Source of the DNA: Isoetes taiwanensis | Lineage: Eukaryota > Streptophyta > Lycopodiopsida > Isoetales > Isoetaceae | Assembly: GCA_021234155.1 (NCBI GenBank) | Contig: JAJEKV010000115.1 | Coordinates: 318,580 to 382,579 of the forward strand | Direction of reading: 5' to 3' | Length of the DNA stretch: 64,000 bases | Shown: piece after piece, positions 26,890-37,934 of the stretch | How positions within the stretch are numbered: position 1 is the stretch's first letter | Layout of the letters: each line of letters opens with the position of its first letter | Notes under the pieces: generated by a model | What the model was told of the DNA's origin: nothing | The model's input: only the letters and a program-made list of their open reading frames with translations | Databases searched by the model: none | Position numbers and translations under genes: made by a program

Positions 26890-28350
26890 TCTCGTCAGAA
26901 TTGTGTAATGTTGAAGCTAGATTTCCGTAGAGCTTATGACCCTCTCAGGTAGAGTGGGTTAAAACAGGTGATGGCTCACATGGGCTTTGAGATAAACTTT
27001 ATAGATCTAGTTATGGGTTTAAATAAAATGGCATCAGCATTTGTCCTAGTTAATGGTCAGCCATCAGGGGCCATCAGGTCTCTTTGAGCTCAGAAAGAAG
27101 ATCAGACAGGGGTGTCCCCTTGTTCTTTACCTTTTTTTAATCATGGCAAACCACTTAACCTGGTGAAAAGCTTGACAGCCAAGGGATTGCTGAATGGGTT
27201 ACTTCTTCCAGGCTCCAAATGCAATATGCAGACGAGACCTTTCTTTTCTTAAGTTACGATGAATGGGAGTTTTCCTGTCTTTCAACATGTATTAAATTCT
27301 CTTTACTCCATATCGTGGATTGGGCTGAATCATGTTAAATGTGATGTCATATAACCTTTTGAAGAAGCCAGCGATATATAAGGGTTAGGAAGCGGAAACT
27401 ACGGAGACTATTAATTTGTTGGTTATACCACTCAACCTTGGAGAAAATTTGAAAGGCCTTTGGTCACTAATTATAGAAAGGATCGGGTTTTTTTTTTGGG
27501 GGATAGGCTGGGGTTGCGTGGTGGAAATGGGCGAGATAAGAAGGATGGGGATTGGGATGAAGACCCAATGGTCCAAGGGAAGGTTCCGCAGCCAAATTTA
27601 TATGGAGGGCTATTCAGGAGGATGCATCTCCACCTATTGCCTTTGTAAGATCTTGGCTTAAATGGGGGTTTGGGAGAGGAATGCACTCCCTCTTGTGCTT
27701 ATACACACCCACGAGTGTTCAATAAGTGGTATCGCCGCCTCGAAGTTTGTAAGGTTGGGCAATTGTGGGGAAAATGATGGATGGATTACGTGGACAAGAT
27801 TTAAAGCTCTAGTTCTAGGTGTTGGGGAAGGTGATAGGAAGATCTTTAAGAAGATTATGGTGAATATCAATGTGCTTTCTAGTATTGTAGGAATAGAGGA
27901 TAGATGGATGTGTGGGGATGGGGCATAGTATAAAGTCAGGAAGTTGTATGGACTGCTAATGCCACAATCCCCACTAAGGGCTGCAGATACAACAAGAACT
28001 TGGATAGATATGGCAATATAAGAGGATTCTATTCATTTTTCAAATGTCATTGGGAGTTGGACTTAAACAGTGTGCATGAATAGAAGGTGGATCTTCATCT
28101 TCAGTGGGGCCTTCTCCCAAGGTCTTGTTGCCTAGAACTGGCTACTAGCACCATATAGTACCATATAGTCTGCATGAAGATGGTTATCCCTTTAGTAATC
28201 CAAGGCTAGGGAAGACTGGTGTAGCAGCTTCTTAGTACAAGCTTTGACACTTATGAGTAATATCCACATGTGACAATTCTTTCTATCAATCCCATTTGGG
28301 GATGTCCTATGTAAATTTTTTATATATTAATGCATACTCTTACCCTCAAA
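26890..28350 (+). pseudogene. Degenerate LINE (reverse transcriptase to 3' end)
   Basis: With several frame changes, the plus strand reads LKLDFRRAYDPL, then AFVLVNGQPSG, then RQGCPLVL, then QYADETFLFL. These are the plant LINE RT blocks in order: the first catalytic Asp (LDF-x-x-AYD), the substrate-facing NG block, the RQGCPL block and the YADD box (here YADE). The remaining 1 kb is a decayed ORF2 tail. It ends at about 28,350 with an AT-rich stretch and a short A run, after which the 110-bp repeat resumes. ORF1 and endonuclease are not recognisable upstream, so it is 5'-truncated. Confidence 0.75.
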
Positions 28351-28354
28351 ATTA

Positions 28355-28435
28355 AAAAAAGGTTGCGCAAAGTGCCCTTTGGATGCTTAGAATCCAAAAT
28401 AAGGACTCAAAAAATGTCCTTCAAGCAAGACTTTT
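28355..28435. repeat. Partial copy of the ~110-bp repeat after the LINE end
   Basis: GTTGCGCAAAGTGCCC and ATGCTTAGAATCCAAAATAA match the repeat subunits nearby. The copy starts abruptly right after the LINE's terminal A run, so the LINE probably inserted into this repeat family. Confidence 0.6.
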
Positions 28436-28447
28436 GATAAAAAACAT

Positions 28448-28770
28448 AAATAGGGCACAAAAATTAGGGCAAAGCAGTTGCGCAAAGCGCGTTTTGAATG
28501 CTTAACATCCAAAATGGGGACTAAAAAATGCCCTTAGTGCAACTTCTTAGGGCAAACAAAGATTAGGACAAAGTAGGAAAATTGCATGAAACGCGTTATG
28601 GATGCTTAGAATTCGAAATGGGGACTTACTTCCGTTTTGCAACTATTTGGGATAGAGGGATGAAAAAAATTGGGGTATGTGGGCAAAACCCTATGAGAGC
28701 AAGATGACAAACCCTAGAGAGAGAAGGCAAGAGTGTAAGAGGGCGATGGAAAGAGAAGGCAAGCGGGTAG
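28448..28770. repeat. Right copy of the ~320-bp direct repeat
   Basis: It is the partner of 25,618-25,935. Differences are mostly single-base, plus a short A-rich insertion near 28,665. The two copies bracket 2.5 kb that includes the LINE relic. Confidence 0.8.
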
Positions 28771-29385
28771 GAGGGCGATGGGGAGAGAAGTGAAGGATGG
28801 AATGAACACCATGTGTCTACTCATGCTTTGGACAATCATTCAAGTGTTATAATTTTTTTTGGTAGGTGGAGGTCCAATGTCATTTATATTTGCACCAACC
28901 ATGACACTTGAAATGAGACGTGAGATGGCACCCCCAAACAATATTTTATTGAAGCGCGTGGAGCATGGGCATGAGCATGTGCATCATTATCATAAGATTT
29001 TTGTTCTTGAAAATGGCCAGAATAGATCCAAAATTGCAAACATCATCATTCATTCTATATTAATAGAAGTTCTCTATGCAACTAGCCATCTAATGGGCCG
29101 TTCACATGACGGTGTTTTTTTCTAGCGCTGAAACAACGCTAGACTGGTCTTCAGCAGCTTAGAAAATTTTGTTCAGCATCGCGCCCGCTCACGAGAGCGG
29201 GTCCAATTTTATGCCCAGTGAGGCCACCGCTTTAACCAAGGGTGAATTCAGCACATCAGACAAAAAAATTTCAACACAAGAGATCAGCAAAGATGAGCGG
29301 CTGCGGGGTTCAGGAGTTCATTGTGAGGGGCAGGGGCAAAATTTGTGAAAAAAGCTTGCCCATGTGATCGCTACATAAGCGCATT
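28771..29385. other. Intergenic DNA upstream of the UGT gene
   Basis: One open frame (28,859-29,125) is unrecognised. No promoter element can be assigned with confidence. Confidence 0.35.
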
Positions 29386-29468
29386 AAACAAAAAAGTTAT
29401 GCCAACAACATATTGAAGTTTGGTTATGGCACCTGCTCAAATAAGGCCTCGTGTTATGGTATTGCTTT
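29386..29468 (+). pseudogene. Decayed copy of the UGT 5' region (distal)
   Basis: It aligns with the UGT gene from just before its start codon through about codon 20: TTAAACAAAAA, then TTTGGTTATGGCACCTGCTC and AAGGCCTCGTGTTATGGTAT against the gene's TTTGGCTATGGCATCTGCTC and AAGGCCTCATGTTATCGTCT. It has substitutions, lacks the ATG of the functional start and stops being similar about 80 bp in. Confidence 0.65.
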
Positions 29469-29696
29469 ACACAATTTTATCTTGAATTGCAACCGGTAGG
29501 TCTCCTCAAACATCAACATTTATTATTTATTAATAGTAGTTCTATACATGCCAGTCCATAGTGCAATAAAGAAAAATTGAGAATGGGCTTTGCTAAACCT
29601 TGTAAGCCCTTTTGTTTGTCTGGTCCAATTTAAAAATTGCTGATCTATTGGTGAAGCCAAGAACAAAAGACAAAAGACTTAAAGAACACTCAAGAG

Positions 29697-29779
29697 CTGC
29701 TCATAAAAGGCCTCATGTCATAGTCTTGCCATTTCCTGCAGATTGCACATAAATCCTCTAATGCTTTTGTGCAATTTCC
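29697..29779 (+). pseudogene. Decayed copy of the UGT 5' exon (proximal)
   Basis: CTTGCCATTTCCTGCAGAT, with flanking AAAGGCCTCATGTCATAGT and CACATAAATCCTCTAATGC, copies the part of the UGT gene coding for the HVIVLPFPADGHINPLM block. A base change creates an in-frame TAG, and a small indel breaks the frame. It ends 44 bp before the functional ATG, so three head-to-tail copies of this exon start lie within 0.5 kb. Confidence 0.75.
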
Positions 29780-29822
29780 TACAGCAAAGGGACTTTGTTT
29801 AGCAGTTAAACAAAAATTGAGA

Positions 29823-31385
29823 ATGGAACAACGGACTGAAATTTTGGCTATGGCATCTGCTCAAAGAAGGCCTCATGTTATCGTCTTGCCATTTCCTGCA
29901 GATGGCCACATAAATCCTCTAATGCAGTTGTCCAAAATCCTCACAAAAATGGGATTTTCCATTACTTTTGTCAACACTCAAGGCAACCATGAAAGACTCT
30001 TGGACACCGCCAAGCAATCAGGAATATCTGTGGACCAAGATCCCAGTTTTAAGCTTGTTGGGCTTGCCGGATTTTCTCATGAAGAAACCAAAAAGCTTGC
30101 TGGAATGAAAGGTGTTGAGCTCATGATGGCCAGTGTGGATAGTCTGAGAAAACCCTTCGAAAATCTTGTGGAGCAAGAACTGGGGAAAAATCCTTGCTCT
30201 GTGGCATGTATAATTTCTGACTTCTTTGTGTATTGGTCTTCTCAGGTTGCAGATAGATTTGGCTTAGATATGGCGACGTTTTTTCCTTCAAATGCCATCA
30301 CTCATCTTGTATTTCAGAACTTGGAGGAGCTGAGGGCTCAAGGATTGATCCCCATTAAAGGTGAAAAACATATCTCAGTTTTTATTTTAGTAGCGAGCTA
30401 ATTTACAATCAAAGGAAGCCAGTATTCCAATCCACTACAGAGCAGTTTGGTTTTAATTTGGGTTTTTTTTGCTGCAGATCCAAGTGCAAGTAGCACCATC
30501 CCAATTGCGGTTTCAAGCGATATGATTTTGATGCAAAACGAGATCCCTATGATAGTGCACGAAGATTGCCTTTCTGTAGAATACTTCTGCAAGTGCAAAG
30601 CCAGAGAAGGAGATTGGAATTTGGTAAATTCTTTCGAAGAACTAGAGCCCAAAGCAGTAGCAGCAATGCGGAAAATGTTACCCAATTACTTGCCTGTATC
30701 TCCAATGCATCACTACGAGGTTTTTAATAAAATGCAGGGGAAGAATGAAATTGGGTTAACAGTGGAGGACAGATCGTGCATGGATTGGCTTGATAAGCAG
30801 GCAGAAGGCTCGGTGCTGTATGTGTCGTTTGGAAGCGTATCAGTGCTGGGAAAAGAGCAGCTGAGAAATATTGCGAAAGGGGTAATGGATAGCAAGGTTC
30901 CATTTTTGTGGATACAGAGGCCGACCCTGACAGGGGAGGAAGAAGATTCGGACTGGATTTTTGAAGGGCTGAACGAGGAAGAAGGCATTGTGGTAAAATG
31001 GGCACCCCAGATCGAGGTACTCCAACATCGCTCCGTTGGTGGATTTCTTAGCCACTGCGGATGGAACTCGACCCTAGAAAGTGCCTGCGCCGGAGTTCCA
31101 GTGCTTGCATGGCCCCTTTTGGGCGAGCAGAATTTGAACTGTAAATTGATTGTGGAGGAGTGGAAGATTGGGTTGGATTTTAGAGGCGCTATCAGAGATG
31201 AAGACGGATTGGTGAGTGCCGAAGATGTGAAGAGTGGTGTTTTGAGGCTGATGGAATGCGAGGAAGGCAGAGAATGCCTCAAGAGAGTTCGAGAAATCAG
31301 AGAAATGGGAATCGCAGCTGCCCTTCCCGGCGGTTCCTCCAGCATTAACCTTCAGCTATTTGCAGATGCATTCCTAATGAAATAA
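29823..31385 (+). CDS. UDP-glycosyltransferase (plant family 1, GT1), two exons
   Basis: It transfers a sugar from a UDP-sugar to a small acceptor, probably in the cytosol. Exon 1 is 29,823-30,360 and exon 2 is 30,478-31,385, giving 481 residues, the normal family length. The start MEQRTEIL is chosen because it lies about 20 residues before the conserved PFPADGHINP strand; an in-frame ATG at 29,850 is an alternative. His29 matches the catalytic base and Asp133 (IISDFF) its partner. The donor-binding PSPG box spans residues 354-397, from WAPQ to GEQ, with HCGWNSTLES intact. The final Gln is the residue often linked to UDP-glucose preference. The N-terminal block reads ADGH rather than the usual AQGH. 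The gene is intact with no stop, so it is probably functional. The acceptor cannot be inferred. Confidence 0.95.
30361..30477 (+). other. UGT intron (117 bp, GT-AG)
   Basis: The donor is AAAG|GTGAAA and the acceptor is TTTGCTGCAG|AT, after a T-rich tract. It interrupts a codon after its first base, giving an Asp across the junction. Many plant UGTs have one intron in the middle of the gene. If unspliced, the frame ends in a stop about 40 bases in. Confidence 0.92.
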
Positions 31386-31500
31386 TGAAATGAAGCCTTC
31401 TAGGCTAGTCAAGTAATACCATACTACTAGTAAATATGCCCCGTGTGTTACCTGCGCATAAACACAGGCAGTACGTTCTTATATCCTAACTAGGCTTGTA

Positions 31501-31716
31501 GTTTTCCTAAATTGTACTCGTTTGGCGAGTGCTTGATGACAACGATTATTCAACTTATGTTCAGTTTGTTAAGTCTGCTTCTGGGAAGGTACTTCGTTAT
31601 CCTTTCCTTTGGATGTTTTCTGCCAGCCATTCTTCTAATTGATCTTGGATGTCTCCATCTGTAGAGCCATGTTGTGGGAAACTTTATAAGAGAAGGGCAA
31701 TACAGCACATATCTTA
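31501..31716. repeat. UGT 3'-flank repeat, copy 1
   Basis: This begins 115 bp after the UGT stop. It matches 33,536-33,770 with small indels; shared blocks include TTTTCCTAAATTGTACTC, TTTTCTGCCAGCCATTCTTC and GCCATGTTGTGGGAAA. Confidence 0.85.
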
Positions 31717-31739
31717 TATGCCTGAGGTCTCAAAGGGGC

Positions 31740-32130
31740 CTTGAAATTTCGCCCCAAAACACCCTGTTCTTTCAAACCGAAAATTTCACTTGATCACCAC
31801 CTGATTGCAACGCCTGATCTGTAGATCTCGGGTTAAGCGGAGCATCCGAGCAGTCGCCCCAGGTTCAGGTCGCCCGGTAGTCGCCGGAAAAGCGCCGGAA
31901 GAAAAATGGGCTTAATTTCAAGCCCCCTTTTTTTCGTGTAGAATTTTAAAATGGCGTGAAAATTAAGCTTGAAATTTTCTGACGTTTGCCAGTGACACAC
32001 GGCCGGTCAGTAGTCGGAAAATTTCGCTTGAAATTTTCTGGCGCGGCCGGTGACCGCTGCCCGCTTGGTCGGTGGCGGACCGCCCGAAATTTCTTCGCTG
32101 AGAAATTTTCTCCTCACGAAAAATTACTAC
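31740..32130. other. GC-rich patch with repeated GAAATTTTC motifs
   Basis: The motif GAAATTTT(C) recurs about five times within 200 bp, mixed with GGCCGG and CGCCGG runs. The context GGCCGGTCAG or GGCCGGTGAC occurs twice near 32,000 and 32,045. It is probably an inserted repeat; no gene seen. Confidence 0.4.
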
Positions 32131-32777
32131 TTCCAAAATTAGTATGCACATCCATACGACGACATAAGCCACCCTAGCCCAAGAGCAATTAGTTGCCCTT
32201 TTGCTATTTTCTGGCTGTCCTATTGTCATAAATGTTCCTTTTGTGAGCAGACAAGCTGTGGAATAGTAATGAATGCAACATTGTTGTTGCCCTTAAACAT
32301 TAAAATGACATCTCGCCAAATTGAGTAGCTAGCTCTTTGAATGCAACTATGTTCCCAATTAGCCTATAGTATGAGGCCACAACAAATTTCACAACGAGAA
32401 AAAAGCTCCTTTGTGAAGCTCTCTACGGGAAGTGGTTCATTGATCTATAAACATGGAAACTCAAACACCTTATAAGTTGTAATTTAATTCAAATGGCATT
32501 TCTTAACATCTTGTCACGTCCAATATCAAATGGATTTTTAAAGCAAAGCATTGCCATTGATAAGTTAAGATAAGATGCATTGCCATTGCCATTAAAGTAG
32601 CCAATAGAAGGTCCATTTTAGGCAGAAAGCACAATCTATGCTTTTCTTGGATAAAAGCTCCCGTTGGCCAACACTCCTTGCTGCATTGCCATTAACTTTC
32701 ATCTACGTATTATAAGAACTAAATGTTAGGCCACAATAGGAAAACATGGGCCTTATTGAAGTGCACTTAGAACCTCG

Positions 32778-32867
32778 CTCTTTGATAGGCCATTGGCAAA
32801 GATTTAAAGAATCATATGTTGTATTTCGCTCTTTCATAGGCCGTTGGCAAAAAAATTTAAAGAATCG
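32778..32867. repeat. Tandem pair of ~40-bp repeats
   Basis: TCGCTCTTTGATAGGCCATT followed by GGCAAAGATTTAAAGAATC at 32,778 recurs at 32,828 with three changes. Confidence 0.75.
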
Positions 32868-33177
32868 AGATTGTTTTGAAGCCTTTTAAGCTTCAAAGCT
32901 CACTTTCAATCGTTCCTTATTGTAAACAAACTTGCAGTAATTTACAATGTTGAAGGATTACCATGCATGAGTATGAGAATCAAAATGGTCATACGCAACT
33001 CACCTCTTGCTCAAGATTAGAAGAATTTCCATTTAAATTTCAAAATACCAAGGACCAAATATTGACGTGAAACAAAGTGTATTGTTCATATCTTTGAATG
33101 CACCAAGCATCTTTGTCCAATACTACTTATAGCAACCCGTGTGAAGGTAAATACATATCTATATGCAGAAGTAGAAG

Positions 33178-33256
33178 CTATGAAGGCATCTCATTCTAAT
33201 TCTTAATAAAGGATGGACATTTCTCAATTTCTTCAAGTTTTTATCTAAAGGTGCTA
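33178..33256. repeat. ~80-bp direct repeat, copy 1
   Basis: CTATGAAGGCATCTCATTCT and a following TTTCTTCAAG block recur at 34,165-34,247. The pair brackets the second UGT 3'-flank copy. Confidence 0.75.
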
Positions 33257-33535
33257 TCATATTGGGGCTTCACTCTGTTGATAAAAGGACGATCTTGTGA
33301 AATATTTGGCTTTATAATTTTTACATTAGGTGCATCTCTTTTCGGTTTTGTCTTGGAAATGATGCCAATAGTCCATGGAATCTTGCCATTTCACTCCTCT
33401 TTCACCGTTGAGAGCTGCTTTAATGATTTCTTATGCAATTTATAAATGGCAAGATCGAGTACTTATAATCAACAAGAATAGAATAGAATATGATTTTATA
33501 GATCCCACGGAGACCAAGGAAAACATTGCACTTGT

Positions 33536-33770
33536 TTTTCCTAAATTGTACTCATTTGGCAGAATGGACAAGCAAGTTGCCTGGGGATGTGTTTGATGAC
33601 AACAATTATTAAAGCGATGTTGGGTTCGCTAAGCGATTTACGGTGGTGCCGGTATCCTTACTCTTTCCTTTGGATATTTTCTGCCAGCCATTCTTCTATT
33701 TGATCTTGTATGTCTCCATCTGCAATGCCATGTTGTGGGAAATTTTTAAGAAAAGGGCAATATAGCATAT
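33536..33770. repeat. UGT 3'-flank repeat, copy 2 (no UGT coding DNA beside it)
   Basis: It matches 31,501-31,716 as described there. The 2 kb upstream, where a second UGT coding region would be expected, contains no UGT frame. Either only the flank was duplicated or a second UGT copy was lost. Confidence 0.8.
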
Positions 33771-34164
33771 ATTCCCATCTTGGAAATGTTTCTGACACTC
33801 TTTCTAGTTACCAATCAGCTTCACATGAGAAGGCGGCTCAATAAAGGTCAACTAAGCGCTACCGTTTCTTGATTTCCAGTTACAACATGCAAGTTATTGT
33901 TCCCATGACCAGTACCATAGAAGTACCACCAATCTTTCTACAAAACCTAGAAAGTACATGCTTCTTGTGGGCAATAGATAGATGGTCAAGAGTCTCATAA
34001 AGGTCAGGTTGGTGTTCAAAAAGCAATGGAGAATTACATCCTTGCTATTCATGCATACATGTTTGTTCTCTTGTAACACTGCTACTGTTTCATGATTTAC
34101 ATGAAGGCAGAAATAATGGCCCCGAGAACATCTGATTTCTTCTTGTATCGAGGTAGGCTTTGAA

Positions 34165-34247
34165 TCTATGAAGGCATCTCATTCTAATTCCTAAGAAAGC
34201 ATGGGCATTCCTCGATTTCTTCAAGTATTTCCTACTAAATGCCATAG
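34165..34247. repeat. ~80-bp direct repeat, copy 2
   Basis: Partner of 33,178-33,256. An open plus frame (34,201-34,431, 76 codons) starts inside it and is unrecognised. Confidence 0.75.
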
Positions 34248-34431
34248 CCTAAAGCTGCCGGCACATAGACCACAATTTTGGCAATATAATTTTGAAATAC
34301 ATGGATACATAGGAAACGCCATGGCAGATGGGCTTCTGAAAACAACACTTGATGAAGCCCTGAACTATAAAGGAAAAAAGACGGTCAAATGGATCCTAAT
34401 AGTGGATAGGAAAAAATGCAACTGTAAATAA

Positions 34432-35600
34432 CACTTTCACTTCATATAAAGCAATTTTAAAATTGGACATGGAGATAAAATGAAGCAAACAACATACCTT
34501 GCTCTAGTAACATATTGGATCTAAGGCCCTTGTTTTTGGATGTAAGTATTCACTCTGCATTGGGAGTAATTGTGCTATAAGGCCCGGCTTTACCTACATG
34601 GTTACAGAGGTATAAGCCAAAACCCTTGCTTCTTATCATATGCTAATTCAAATGAGAAGCCATGACTGAACATTACTTCATTCAAAATTCAATGCTTAGA
34701 GCAGCATAGCAGTGTGAATCAGCCTGCAAAGAATCAACCCATCAAAAATGTAAATCCATCTCTAAAAATGAAAAGTTCCAACATTAATTCAGTTTAATGC
34801 TGAGCAACCTTGCAATTGGAAGTGCTTCATTCTAAGACGACAATATCCAGCTATAATACCATACATGTAAAGGTACATTTGCAGACACATCTATTTTAAA
34901 AGACAAAAAATGATGTAAAAACAATGAATAGATAAAAAAGTATGATAACATACGAAAATATAGGTGTAGCCATGGCTGCGCAGTTTGCAGATGCAATAAA
35001 CAGGCTCTCCTAAAAGCTTATTTGTTGTGTGCATTATTATATGCATGCAAAAAAGATTACCTTTTATAAAGCAACTCTACAAACACTAACCAACATTATC
35101 GCATATTTTGGCGTTTAACTACGAGAACATGCTAATGTTAGAGGTATTCATAACTTTAGAAGCCCCAGGTGAACATCACAATCAAAATATTTACATTCGG
35201 CGTTCATATAACGGCAATTCTAGAAAAGGATTTCGCATGAAAGCGACAAAACCTCAGATAGATGGGCTTCTCATTCATCTCATGATTTTTCTACAATGGT
35301 GGATAGTGGGTAGCGGCGCACATCACGAACTACCCGCGAAGAAAAATAAAGAGAACGCGATCAATTATACAACTTGGACCCCATGAAATACAATGCTAAT
35401 AGATGTTTGTTTGTGTACACGCAAAAAGCTTATCACGGGATTAAAAACCACCGCCCTTTTGGGTTTTGAGAAAAAAACCTAGTGATAAGCATTCGGCAGG
35501 GGCTTGGACAAGCGTAAAAAAGGCTGAGAACGGCTCCCAAAAAACCCACGAATGAAGAAGTCAAAGCCCGCCGCCGCTTGCCAACCCATGCACGCACAAC
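34432..35600. other. No gene identified
   Basis: AT-rich DNA. A plus frame at 35,108-35,386 (92 codons) has no known motif. Confidence 0.35.
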
Positions 35601-35614
35601 ACCAACCACGAACA

Positions 35615-36278
35615 AATGTGACAAAACAAACCTCCCAAAGTGGAGCTGACCACGCATGCCATAGCGACAACAAAATAAAACCTCTTCAAATAGAGGGGTT
35701 GGTCATCGTACGTGGCGACAAATACATTAAACAATTAAGGGAGAGAGGTGGGTTACAAAGAATAGAGGATAAGTGCTGGCTGAGAGAAGAGGAAGTAGAT
35801 GAGGCGTTGATGAAGAACCCCCGCTAATATAGCGATCTTCTAGAGAAGGCATGCATGCATGCAAACATGCATTTCGCTTTTTCTAGAATGTCGATCCGAG
35901 GGCTCGGATCGATGACATTCTAGAAGGAGCTCGTGATAAAATGACAAAACCTCCCGAATAGAAGAGAACTTCCATATCAAAGCGGGGATCGAGGACGAAG
36001 GTCAAAAGATTATGGCTAAAGAAGAGGCAAAAGTAGAAAGGACATGCCACATGAAAAAAGCATAAAGCCAGGTCAATCAAGCAAGGAGAAGCCCCTCCCC
36101 GCATGGTTACAAAGAATAGAGAATAGGCTGGCGAGAGAGAAGAAAGCGCCGGATGAGGCGTTGATGAAGAACCCTAATATAGCGATCCAGGAGAAGGCAT
36201 GCATGCATGCAAGACATGCATGCTTGTTCCTTCTAGAATGTCGATCCGAGGGCTCGGATTGATGGCATTGCAGAGGTC
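35615..36278 (+). repeat. Tandem duplication, two ~330-bp units with a conserved open frame
   Basis: Unit 1 (35,615 to about 35,935) and unit 2 (about 35,938-36,278) share a GACAAAAC-ACCTCCC start, a TTACAAAGAATAGAG block, GATGAGGCGTTGATGAAGAA, a GCATGC run and TCGATCCGAGGGCTCGGAT. In both units one frame reads LQRIE-(D/N)-x-x-x-RE, then DEALMKNP. Unit 2 continues NIAIQEKACMHARHA. The preserved frame suggests the duplicated piece was once coding. I do not recognise it. Confidence 0.7.
35881..35925. repeat. Near-perfect 45-bp inverted repeat (hairpin)
   Basis: The arm TTCTAGAATGTCGATCCGAG is followed by GG and its complement CTCGGATC-GAT-GACATTCTAGAA, with only a 3-base bulge. The second unit of the duplication has a decayed version at 36,232-36,275. 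It may be an element end or a simple palindrome. Confidence 0.85.
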
Positions 36279-36970
36279 ATCCAAAAATAGTACCATAACA
36301 ATGAATTCAGAAATGGAATGATACCTTGGATGGCAGTATGTTTGCTGTGATTGAAGGACTGCACTTCCATTTGTAATGCACTTCCATTTGTAATGATCTA
36401 ATCTAATGTGCAAATGAGACAGGAGTTTATGCCAGGAGCGTATGCCAAGTTGTTTAATACTCAAGTTCATCACCAAGGTTAAGACATTGATTGAAATGTT
36501 AACATGAACATTGAGAAAGAACATCTAATAGGGAAAAATTGATTCAATGGTCGAAAAGCCCGTTTATGCTGTTTGTCCTGTGGGATATTTGAAAAGGGCT
36601 AGTTTTGTGAACTTGTCCTGTGGGATATTTTGGACTGATTGGAAACACCCAGATTGGAAAGAAAGATCGGTCCCATAACCGTCGGAATGATGATCTTTCA
36701 GTATTAACAGCATATCCATAAGCTGGTTTACATGAAAATTGCCTTCAAAAAAAAAATGTAATTCAATTCTTATGTGATGTGTCTATAGAAGTCTGGCATG
36801 AAATGATTATTTATCCTATTTTTTTCTCCAATATAACCCTAACTCAAATGGCATTTCACTAACTCGCCACTAAAATCACCTTTTTTAGATTGCCCCATTA
36901 AGCGGCAATTTGTTAGGGGGACGGTGGGTTTGGGCATCCTAAGGCATATTATAGGCATAGGCATATCATG

Positions 36971-37934
36971 ATCTGACGGTTATTATTGATGATTGTTTTT
37001 TTGACGGTGAAAAATATTTTTGTATTTTTCTATATGAATAAAGGTCTGTGGTTTTTTGGCTTCTTGGACGCCAAGTCTTTTTTGCGGCGATCAAAAAACT
37101 CATTTGGCCTAATCAATTTTTGGGTTGCCTCTAGGGGGCAAACCCTTGCTCATGTGGGTTTTTGGCATATTCTTATTATATGCTAAATTATACCTAGAAT
37201 ATGCCAGAAACTGCTCCAAACTTTGTTGTTGCCTGTAAACTGGTGGTCGCTAGTGTTGTTGGGCAGTCACTGTGCAAACCGGGTAACTAAATGGTGCAAA
37301 TCTTTTCTGGTCAGCGTCAAAAATCACGATTCATCTTAGTTTAGTTCAAATTCTTTTTCAACTCTCAAGCATCCTCAGGTCCGTTTACATTTTTTGCCCT
37401 TTCGGCCAAAGCTAATTTAATGTAGTGATCCAAAGAAGGTCTCATTTTGGGCAGAGAAAACGTTTGATGGAGGTGCAACGGATTTTGACTCCTACATTTA
37501 TCAAAAGGCACTATTAGATGTGGATAAGAACGCAAATGTAGTTTTGCATGCTCCTCTGATGAGAATGCATTCAAGTTCTCACTTCTAAGAAATGTCTTCA
37601 ATTTGAAAAGAATTCGCATATTCAGGCCTCAAAAATTCTCAGTTAATCAGTATGAGAATTTGTTGGCCTCAACGTTTGGCCAAGGCAGGCAGGTATGAGC
37701 CAAATGAATGAAAATTCCAAAGTGACCTAGCTTGTGGAGAGAATCTTCGTCTATAGCCTTTGTGGTAAGCTTTATATAATTCAATAGAGTTTGTTGCAAT
37801 ATTTCAACATTGTAGAAGGGTAAGCTGATCAGAAGCCATGATGTTCAAAACAATTTTACATATGATTATATCATTCAAACCCGGGGTAGATTCTTAAATT
37901 CCCTATTTCGGTAGCACTCAAGCTTTACAAAGGC
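36971..37934. repeat. ~0.9-kb direct repeat, copy A
   Basis: It begins ATCTGACGGTTATTATT and ends CTTTACAAAGGC. It matches copy B (42,781-43,656) along its length, except for about 115 bp (37,715-37,825) that copy B lacks. Shared blocks include TTTTTGTATTTTTCTATATG and TTCAACTCTCAAGCATCCTC. It has no coding function I can see. Its relation to an LTR is uncertain, since no primer-binding site follows. Confidence 0.85.

Noticed and set aside
30398-31345. Long minus-strand frames opposite the UGT second exon
   Set aside because: They are shadows of the plus-strand coding sequence; no motif of their own.
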